Assembly (NCBI GenBank): GCA_000310025.1
Contig: FN648498.1
Coordinates: 327,768-373,049, forward strand
DNA: 45,282 nucleotides
DNA from: Ectocarpus siliculosus
Taxonomy: Eukaryota > Sar > Phaeophyceae > Ectocarpales > Ectocarpaceae
Direction of reading: 5' to 3'
Part shown: piece by piece, positions 37,258-45,282 of the stretch
Layout: each line of letters opens with the position of its first letter
How positions within the stretch are numbered: the stretch's first letter is position 1
Made by a program: the position numbers and the translations under genes
The notes under the pieces: model-generated
What the model saw: only the letters and a program-made list of their open reading frames with translations
What the model was told of the DNA's origin: nothing
Databases searched by the model: none

Positions 37258-40200
37258 GTGAGACAGCGAAAGAGAGACACCAGTCTAGACACACACCCGG
37301 TTGAAAACAAGGGAGGTTCTGCGTACTTGTAGCTGAAACTTGTTGTGTGGTCCACGCCTCGAACAAAACGTGTTCCTCTCCGCTACTGCTGTGTTGCCCT
37401 TCCCACCTCTTCATTTACCGCTCGCGCGGGCTGTGTGTTCTGTTACGCGTCCGCGATTGATTTGGTATGTGTGTTCAGCAGCACACTTCATTCCCTTGTG
37501 GCACAGCGACGCTCTGTTTTCAGCAGAACAGCTGGTTTTCAGCTTGTTCAGCATACTGCTAAAGAACACGCACAATTCGAGTGCGGACATTTCGTAGAGC
37601 GCCATCTGGGCGGCACCGTTCAAGAGAGATGCACCTTGTGCGGCAATGGACTGGACAGTAAATGGTAATGCTGTGTGCCATCTTTTCCGCGAGTGCAGGT
37701 CTCTAGAATTCGACAGCAGTATGTGTGCATATGCGTATGCACGTGACTTGTTTCAACAAATGCGTGTTCAACCTTGAGCATTGAACGAGAGCGGCAGCAT
37801 CAGCATCGGAAAAATTGGACCTGAAAATACAGAGTGATATTTTGTAACCATGATCAAGATGTTTTTTTTTTTTCTGGATATGGCCCAACGGATCCATTTC
37901 AAAGATAGATTAGCAATGAATTCATTGCGAGAGCCACCACGGTTTCCCGAGCAGCACACAGTGATATCTCCCCTGTGGGTAACAGGCTCAACAAGACAGT
38001 GTGGTGGCCGTCCTGTGCATCTATCTGTATGTTATGCTGGGAAGGTGCAGAAGGAAGATGTTGGGTACTTGGTTGGTCGGGTGTTCTATTTTCGAGATTT
38101 TAACCACATGGAGTCGGCGCGATGATCAACAGGGGCAAATAGAACCTCATGGAAAAAATATGACGAAATTGCGACAGACATCGAAAAATGTGCACACAGC
38201 GGCAGTCAATGGTATAGCACACGCGGCTGTGGGTAGCCTTGGTGTTTGTGCTTGTGCACCGCGCAGCTCGTGGCGTGGCGGAAAGCCGGCGATACTTTTG
38301 ACGGTGGGGCGTCGGGGGAGGAAGAATAACAGTACGTCATCCAACTCGACGTGTGGGGCCCATCCTTCACGCCTGCTGCCGGCTGGCTGGCACAGAAGCC
38401 CGCTTATTTTAACCCACAGGCGGGAAAACATCGGTACAACACGTCTCTATGGAATATGGGAGTATGGGAGTGGGGGGGGGGGTCTTCAACATTTTCAATG
38501 GTAATTTTCATCCACCACAATATACTGGTTGACCATGGAACAATCATCATCGAAGTGCGGCTGAAAACAGAGAGCGCTTCTAAAGACCGTTTGAGGCGCG
38601 CGCGTGTACAGCCATTCCATCTGTGGACTCTCGACGCTAAGCAATATTAGTGACCCATGTGAAAAACAGCGGCGTTTAATACCCGCGGGATGTTTTGGAG
38701 GAAAGTACCGAAGTCCCATCGTTGACAGCAGTAGGTAAATAGCGCACGCCACCAGTTGTGCATCCTCTTGTGTGTATAGTTTACCTGTTACCACGGAAGG
38801 CGTACGTTTCAGGTAGAGGACCAGGACACAGCAATTGTTCGAATTGTTTGGAACGTTTTGCGCTGAGCAGAGACCGGAACGGCTTCTACAATGCGGAGAC
38901 AACAACAAACACAACAAGCCGTTTAGTCTACTTTTCGTGCTGCACACGGCAAAGTAGATACCGCAGGGGGGGTGGGTAGCGCGAAACTGCGTGTCCACGC
39001 GTTGGAGTCCACGGCACAAGTGCTGTGAGCGTTGATTGAAGTGAACACACGCGCACGTTCTGGAGATGGTTGATCAAAGGTAGACACCACTGAGCAAGAA
39101 GAAAAACTCCATGTTAGAATTGAAAGCAAAGGACTCGCATCTGTGGAAGAGATGGGCTCATTGAGTTCTTTGCATCTGTGGAAGAGATGGAATCATTGAG
39201 TTCTTTGTCAGAACAACAATACAAGTGTGAAGCAGCTGTACAGCACGGTGCCTCGCCGCAACTGGCTGGCTCGTGTGATCAGAGCTCTGGTAGGGGTCTT
39301 CTGTTCCCGTGCCGCCTGCTGCTGTGCTTCCCCTGTACAAGCAAGAAGTGTTCGTTTCCTTGCTCGGGTTGTTCCAATCCAACCTTCATGACATGCCCGA
39401 TGCAAGTCACGCCGGTCTAATTTGCTATGCATACAAATACGTATGCGTTTTCATTATTTACCAGTAGATATTTACAGCAGTGTACCTGGTACCCCCTTCT
39501 TTGCAATTGTTCTTGCCTACGCCGAATTCCCTTTGTTTTTTTTTTGCCGCGTACCCCGCCTGTGAAACTTTCCTTGAACCTTTCTCCGGCATCCATGCGG
39601 ACATACATGCGGACTTTTATGCCTGCCTCTTGGCAAATTTTGTATATTCAGTTCCGGTTGCCCCCGTAGTCTAGTTGGTAGCTCGATTACCTAAACTTCT
39701 AGTGGCCAGGGTCAGAGATTCGAAACCCGGCGCGCAAGTGAGCTTTTCTTGCAAAATGAGTTTTTCTCTCGCTTACGTAAGTTCGTGTGTACACAGAGGG
39801 AAGGGAGCGCTGCGCTCTTCTCGCATGAAAAATCGAAGGCAAAGCACCGCAGAAGGGGTGGGTACGGTAGGGGGCCTCAGGGAGAGGAACCCTTGTTTGT
39901 GAGCACGGATTGGAGGAAACGGCGCAAATGCTGTGAGCGCTGATTTGAAGTTACGACAAAAAAAAAAAGAATATCACCGGAAGAAGATTACTACTGCCAT
40001 ATCGTAGGTGGGGTTGAGTTTTTTGGCCTAGGTGACTCGGGCTGATGCCGCATCGATTTTTTTGGGGGGAAACGACACAACAGGGTATATACCCTGGTCG
40101 AAAAGCGACACACCTGGGTACACAGTCATTAGCAGCAGTAAATGCACTCATATCATTGGTCAGCGCAACCCTATTTCACCCCGCTGCGTCCGAAAAGGCG

Positions 40201-42570
40201 CAGGGTATACCCTGCCGTGACTACTTTTCTCAGCAACTGTACCCTGTTTTCGGAAATGTACCCTGACCTGACGGGAAAAGAGACCCTTTCATCAATCATT
40301 TCCCCTCCAACCATGGGATACCAAACGGCGAATCTTCCCGCCGAATAACAACCATGGCGACGGGGCAGGAACCAGTTTCCGCCCCTGCGAAACAACACCA
40401 ACCATCAACTCTTCCGCTCAAAATCAACAATGGCCCGGCAACACCCCAGCACAATTGTTCCGTTTGGAAACATGCACACACGCGTACAATACCCCGTAGA
40501 CTACTGCTTGCTGCAGTCTATATGCGAGATGCACGGGTCACGCTATGAAAGCAAGACCGATCCAGCATGGTTGACATGCATATGCATGTGCCAATGTGTG
40601 GCGCTGTGCTGGCGGCGAGCTCGCGCCCGCAGAGAGGGTGGAGGGGAGAGGCAGGACCAGCACACACAGACATGCCCTTGACATCAATCACGCACACACG
40701 AGTCTTATCCTTACTCTAGCAGCAGGACACTGCTGTGTCGTCCAACTCAATCACCCTCCCAAAAAGTTTTTGCCGCCGGAAATTCCGCAAAGTCGTCCGC
40801 CCCCGCAACGAATAAACAGCAGAGGCAAAGTACAGAGCGCGGCACCCCCACAAGTTTTCCGTGTTTGGGTACCATGGACTGCAGTATTAATTTGTGTACT
40901 TGTGTAGGGTTCTTGGCTGAGAGCCCCTGTTGTCATGGTCAAGTTCTTCTATTTGCATTGCCTGCTGAATTAATGTGTCTTTAGAGTAATTGTGGTGGCG
41001 CTTACTCAGGCGTGTTTCAGTTCAGAGTAATTGCGGTGGCGCTTACTCAGGCGTGTTTCAGTAAGCACCGATCACGCTTAACCGGCTAACCAATTAAAAG
41101 CAGTATTAGAGGGATTAAAAATGCACGAAGTATGTGTGTTTTTACGTGTACTCTTCGCATGCAATAGCGAGTCGTACAACACCCATGTTCGGAAGAAAAG
41201 ACGCCGTGGATGCACGACAAGGTATGCATGCAGCGCTCAAGATGTGCAACGAGGCATTCCTTTGTTCCGTCCCAAGACACGGACGGAAGGGCGGAGCCTC
41301 CGGCGGAGGGACTCATGAGCGATCCATCTCTCAGGCGTGTGCACGCGCACGGGAGCACCCGCAACACGTCGAACCCCCCTCCTAAAAGTTTGTCAAACCC
41401 CGGCTACAGTATGCACGCGGGTTGCTGTTATTCATCGCGGTACGTTACGCACTATCGAGGAGAAATGGTTTGTTGAAGCATTTCTATAACTCGGGCACCA
41501 AATAAGCATCCAGCGCTCACCCCCGCCGCCTCCCACGCATGCATGCGACACCCGACTCCAGGGAAGAAGGTCGTGCGCCTGGAGTATGAGGGCTACGTGC
41601 CGATGGCGGAGCTCGAGCTCAAGAAAATCTGCGCTCAGGTAATGTACTCCGAGTTGCAACACATTTAATACTGATGATGTCCCTCTGCACTCTCTATTCT
41701 TGAATTCACCCCCCTCCCCAGCGCACCCAAGCCTAGAGAGCCCAGAAGTGATGAAAAAACATCGGTAGCGTGTGCTCATGTGCGGGGAAATCGTGAATTA
41801 TCTCTCACGAGGTATATATATGGGTGATCCAAGTTGTTTGGTTGCTTCCCTCCACTGACTCATCCCACCCCCATCCTCATCCCACGTCACCCCTCCCCCT
41901 TGCAGGTGCGAGACAGGTGGGACATCCTGAAGATCGCCCTGGTGCACCGCCTCGGGGTGACGGAGGTCGGGGAGGCGAGCGTGATCATCGCAGTGTCGTC
42001 GGTGCACAGGAAGGACTCCCTGGAGGCCGTCGAGTTCGCGATCAACACGCTCAAAGCCACCGTCCCGATCTGGAAGCTGGTGAGTTGTGTTTTTTACCCC
42101 CCTTGTGCGCTTGAAAATCTCGGCGCCAAGGTTGATTCGTAGCGATTGATACCCTGCCATTGATTTTGATTGTGTTTGTTCATTCCCTTCCTCGTTTCAA
42201 GTTCACGAGTTTTTTTTTGTGTGTTTGTGTTCCTCCCGCTCGCTCAGTAACACGGGACGAATTTACTTTCTCGGCCCGACCGCCTTGAATATTTTGGAAC
42301 TCCCGTATCCGTCTTCGCACGCACGCTCTGCGTGTATGGTGAGGCCTATCGAGATCTTTCCCGAAATGACGAAACCTCAGCATGTTTTTTTTTTTCTTGT
42401 CCTTTGGTGGCATATGCATGTCTCTGCGCGGAGGTATCCGTCGGTCGTTATTTGGCACTGGCAGCACCCGACACGAGTTGCTGAATGATCTTTCTGACGG
42501 CACTTCTTTGCCTCTTTCGCGAGCTTTTGTTTCTTTGGATCATTCTCGGTTTTTCGTTCGCTTTCACAGA

Positions 42571-42606
<36 letters not shown>

Positions 42607-42949
42607 TTGTGTCTCTCCGGCACTATCTCGTACACATGTACCCCCTGACTCTCTGTCTCTCTCCCCGTCCCCCGCCCTCTCTCAGGAGGTATACGAGGGC
42701 GACAGCAGGGTGTGGAAGGAAAACGCGGAGTGGGGGCCAGGGGGGGGGTGCTGTCGCAAGATGGTTCCGGTAGAGGGAGAGGGCGGCCACGACCAGCAGC
42801 AGGTGGAGGGCGGGGATTGCGAGCACAACGACGATCATGACCATGACCACCACGACGAAGTCGCCAGCAGCACCATCAGCAGAACCTACAGCAGCAGCAG
42901 CAGCACCAACGGCAGCGGGAGCGGATGCTGCAGCGGCGCCCACGCCTGA
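37104..42949 (+). CDS. MOCS2B: Molybdopterin synthase catalytic subunit (MoaE / MOCS2B)
   Basis: The MoaE homodimer, with thiocarboxylated MoaD, inserts two sulfurs into precursor Z (cPMP) to make molybdopterin, the dithiolene of the molybdenum cofactor; it acts in the cytosol. Exons 37104-37257, 41562-41638, 41906-42079 and 42686-42949 join in frame to 222 residues. Conserved features: [13 protein letters not shown] (residues 38-49, with the F and R of the cPMP site), [36 protein letters not shown] (His111-Arg112), ATVPIWK (Lys134, the catalytic Lys119 of E. coli) and RVWKEN (Lys146, perhaps the second Lys). The KK or KR pair after W is KL here. The C-terminus carries about 60 extra residues with Cys pairs, a His/Asp cluster (182-193) and a Ser run. 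Confidence 0.94.
39000..39050 (+). repeat. SINE 3'-end fragment
   Basis: GTTGGAGTCCACGGCACAAG and then TGCTGTGAGCGTTGATTGAA is a diverged copy of the 3' end of the SINE at 39660-39968, without a poly(A) tail. Confidence 0.65.
39137..39206 (+). repeat. 35-bp tandem duplication
   Basis: Two adjacent 35-base units starting GCATCTGTGGAAGAGATGG and ending GAGTTCTTT differ at two positions, so the duplication is recent. Confidence 0.9.
39660..39968 (+). mobile_element. tRNA-derived SINE with poly(A) tail
   Basis: The head reads like a tRNA: A-box TAGTCTAGTTGGTAGC at 39667-39682 and a B-box-like GATTCGAAAC near 39716, about 35 bases apart. An unrelated body of about 230 bases follows, ending GTGAGCGCTGATTTGAAG and then A11 (39958-39968). 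The 3' end recurs at 35273 and 39000. Clear target-site duplications are not visible. Confidence 0.72.
40081..40214. repeat. Paired CAGGGTA palindromes (possible small DNA transposon remnant)
   Basis: CAGGGTATATACCCTG (40081-40096) and CAGGGTATACCCTG (40201-40214) are both perfect palindromes. Two further TACCCTG sites follow by 40265. CAGGG is a common start of terminal inverted repeats, but no transposase is seen. Confidence 0.4.
40983..41062 (+). repeat. 41-bp tandem duplication
   Basis: AGAGTAATTGTGGTGGCGCT... to GTGTTTCAGT is repeated at 41024 with one change. It lies in MOCS2B intron 1. Confidence 0.9.
41562..41638 (+). CDS. MOCS2B: MOCS2B exon 2
   Basis: The first two bases complete Gly, then [20 protein letters not shown] and KICAQ. 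This is the V..L.YE.Y.PMAE strand-helix of MoaE. Confidence 0.93.
41906..42079 (+). CDS. MOCS2B: MOCS2B exon 3: catalytic core
   Basis: 58 residues. [58 protein letters not shown]. It has the HR pair and the catalytic Lys of MoaE; acceptor TTGCAG, donor GTGAGT. Confidence 0.95.
42572..42608 (+). repeat. (CT)n-(GT)n compound microsatellite
   Basis: A CT run passes directly into GT, about 80 bases before the last MOCS2B exon. Confidence 0.9.
42686..42949 (+). CDS. MOCS2B: MOCS2B exon 4: C-terminus with His/Asp-rich tail
   Basis: [16 protein letters not shown] completes the MoaE fold. The remaining 70 or so residues are extra: [22 protein letters not shown], a Ser run and CCSGAHA before TGA at 42947-42949. 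Acceptor CTCTCAG. Confidence 0.88.
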   Translation, partial: EVYEGDSRVWKENAEWGPGGGCCRKMVPVEGEGGHDQQQVEGGDCEHNDDHDHDHHDEVASSTISRTYSSSSSTNGSGSGCCSGAHA

Positions 42950-44867
42950 ACGCGAAAAACAGGCCCACCTTCGCTTGACGTGCTACTCAAGCACTTATTT
43001 TTTCCCTCGGTATGCCAGGCGCTGTGTGTTCTGGTGTTTGTTCCCTGTCTATTGCGCTTGCCTTTCCCCCCTTTATTTTGTGTAGCTTAGACTATACTTG
43101 CCGATCATGTAGTAGTGTAAACTGTACGTGCTGCATTCCAAGCACCTCGGACGCTTGTGTGCAACACGGGGAACTTTTTCGAGTTTTGGATGCGATTCGG
43201 CTTGCGTTTTCGATTCGATCTTGTTCCCTTCTCTGTTTTGCGCCCCGTTCCTCCCGTGTTCAGCATTGCCGCATGCTTCGCGAGCCTTAATTTTTTTTTT
43301 TTTTCTTCGGCCGGTGCCGACAACGAGAGGACGAAATGTTTTTTGTTATTTTTTTCGTTTTTTTTTTTTTTTGCCTAGTAATATCCTTTCGTGCTGTCAT
43401 GTTACCAAAAAATGTAATTTTGTTTTCGTTATGTCCTACTTTTTGTTTCTCTTGTTTTCTGTACGATGAGGTCGAGGAAAAGCCACATCGCGTGTTCTAT
43501 TGTGTGATTCCGCCCCCGTGCCCATCATTACCGCGGGGGCGGGCTCTCGATTTCCTTGGGTCATGCAGATAGAACCAGACGAACACATGTAGATCATACT
43601 AGTCGCGTAGCACTGAGGAGAGCGCCTAACTTGTGCCCGACGATTGGTTAGCGCCCCGCTGGTCGATCGAGAAAAAGCTAGGAGGGAGAAAGAGGCCGGC
43701 TTTAGACGGGAGACGCGGAGGTGCCGAGAGCAAGGCGGGGGGGGGGCATTGCGCATGGCTGTTTTGCCGAGCTCGACCTGCTAGAGGGTGCTTTAGATGC
43801 GGCGTGCGCATTTTTTTTTTTTTTTTGTCATGCGGGTGACATTTTTCGTGTATATTTCTGGGGCAAGAGGTGGGCTGAACGTTTATTCCCGTCGGAGGGA
43901 AGGAGGTGATTGGTGTCACTTGTTTTTATGTCAGTGGATGGATGTGCGCACAGACCAGCGGGCGAAGTGTAGGATGAGCCTGGTAGGGCGAAGGTCCCAA
44001 AGAAAGGATGTCGCATAGAAAAGCAAAAGGGTCGTTGGTCGTTGGTATGCACCCGTTGTTTTTCACCCCTGTAGACTGCTGTCTGGACATTTTGAGCGAG
44101 GGGGGGAGAGCCGAGCACTCCCGACCCAATTTTGTTGCCATCAAAAAGTATTGCTAAACGTGTGTAAGCCTTGGTAACTAAAAATCGTGTTTGGAGTGTT
44201 GACACAAGTCGTGGCGAAACAAGAGGAACGGGTGTATGCCATTTTTCGAGTATGTTATGGCTGTTAGAACCGGCGTTTCAGCCAGGGGGATTGATGGCGA
44301 CAAAATCAGTGATAGACCCAGTAGGGAAAAAACCACGAGCACCGTGATGTCTGTCTGCACCGTAACAATGTCTGTCGTCGTATCTAGGTAGTAGGAGCTT
44401 TACGTGTGTCGCATGGTGTGGGATCTATCTGTAGTCACCGCGGACGTCTCGTTTTTTCATCGTCCCCCGATGAGGACGTTTGACCCGCGCGCATAGAGCA
44501 CACGAAGGGTTGGGGGTGCAGTAGGCTGCGGGCAGCTGTGATGCTGGTGTACAACGGCTTCTCCGTGTGCAAGCGCCGCAATGGCCGTCATAGGAGCAGC
44601 AGGTTTTCGTCCTTTTTCGGACGGGCCCGACGTGTGTATCCATGTTTCATTTTGTCCTTATTTATTTCATTTGGTGGTGTATTTCTGTGTTTTAGGTAAG
44701 GCAGGTGCTACCGGGGGGGCATGTGACCGTACATGTCTTTTTTGGTCATGGGCTACAGTCTAAGAATCGGCTCGTGCGAATTTGTCGTCCGTGGTGTTTG
44801 GTTGTAAGATGATTTGTCTTTCCCCTGCAGCAGGCGGTTTGCTGTACTGCTGCGGTTCACGGGTGCC
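42950..44867. other. MOCS2B 3' flank, no gene seen
   Basis: Several poly-T runs (about 43290, 43360, 43810) and short unrelated open frames. The proximal part is presumably the MOCS2B 3' UTR. I found no conserved coding sequence or RNA gene on either strand. Confidence 0.6.
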
Positions 44868-45282
44868 CGGGGGGGGGGGGGGGGGGGGGGGGGGAAAGGC
44901 CCCCCGGGGTTTCCCCCCCCCCTGGGGGCAAAAATGGGGGAAGGGGGGAACCCCAAAAACTTTCCCAATGGGTTTCCGTACCCAGCCCAGGGGAATCCTT
45001 CCCCTTTAAAGGGGGGGGAAAAAAAAAAAAAAGGGGGGCGCAAACCCACCCCCCCAACCCCCCGGGGGGGGGGGGCAACCCGGGGGCGTTGGGTTTTTTG
45101 AAGGGGGCCAAAAGGGGGGCCCCCCCCCCCCCAAAACAAAAACGGGGAAGGGGGGGCCCCCCCCCCAAAACCCAACCCAACAAAGGGGCCCCCATTCCCC
45201 TAAAGGCCCCCGGAAAAAAAAACAAAATTTTTTTTTTGCAAAACGCCGGGGTTTTTCCCCCCACAAAAAAAAAAAAAAGGGG
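44868..45282. other. Low-quality scaffold end
   Basis: Nearly every base is stretched into a homopolymer, above all runs of G, C and A. This is a read-end artefact, not biology. Confidence 0.85.

Larger units (their letters stand above)
37258..41561 (+). other. MOCS2B intron 1 (4.3 kb), repeat-rich
   Basis: Several times longer than the other introns in the window. It contains a SINE, a second SINE fragment, two recent tandem duplications and a pair of palindromes. The long open frames inside (for example 38001-38504 plus and 38495-39019 minus) match nothing I recognise and show no splice-joined continuation. Confidence 0.75.

Noticed and set aside
37034-37261. A MOCS2A (MoaD) frame overlapping MOCS2B, as in animals.
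   Set aside because: The overlapping frame has no ubiquitin-like pattern and no terminal Gly-Gly.
38495-39019. 174-residue minus-strand open frame inside MOCS2B intron 1.
   Set aside because: No recognisable domain, no splice-linked partner exon, and it overlaps repeat fragments.
39660-39735. A functional tRNA gene.
   Set aside because: A- and B-boxes are present but the stems do not pair properly, and the sequence continues into a SINE body with a poly(A) tail.

Overview
This is nuclear DNA of a eukaryote with many introns. The genes have exons of roughly 50-200 bases, introns of several hundred bases, GT-AG splice sites and long (CT)n tracts. A ciliary gene (BBS4) next to a ferlin implies a flagellated lineage. 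Exon size, intron size, CT repeats and long T-rich 3' flanks fit a brown alga such as Ectocarpus; this is inference, since no marker gene is present. The first ~220 and last ~415 bases are homopolymer-inflated and look like poor read ends. A 100-N gap (31587-31686) lies in a CCCT repeat. The window is therefore probably one small scaffold.

There are three protein genes. (1) Plus strand, 333-3844: the last five exons of BBS4, a TPR subunit of the BBSome; its 5' part lies off the left end. (2) Minus strand, 35634-5100: a 30.5 kb ferlin gene that I could assemble into about 44 exons. It encodes roughly 2,290 residues from an initiator Met to a C-terminal transmembrane anchor. All joins keep frame except around one acidic exon (7661 to about 8050). 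(3) Plus strand, 37104-42949: a complete four-exon MOCS2B/MoaE gene (222 aa), the large subunit of molybdopterin synthase, with an unusual His/Asp-rich tail.

BBS4 and the ferlin converge on 3845-5099, which holds a tRNA-like SINE fragment. The ferlin and MOCS2B diverge from a 1.47 kb spacer (35635-37103). From 42950 to the end there is 3' flank and no gene I can support. The three genes have unrelated cellular roles (ciliary trafficking, Ca2+-dependent membrane fusion or repair, molybdenum cofactor synthesis), and nothing suggests they form a pathway or cluster.

The most interesting non-coding structure is a long imperfect hairpin in a ferlin intron (core 9887-10194). Its arms encode a peptide resembling dimethylarginine dimethylaminohydrolase, as expected of an inverted duplication of a gene fragment. 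The large MOCS2B intron carries a SINE with pol III boxes and a poly(A) tail. Pieces of its 3' end recur elsewhere in the window, along with fresh tandem duplications and palindromes. I see no CRISPR array, operon or prokaryotic system.
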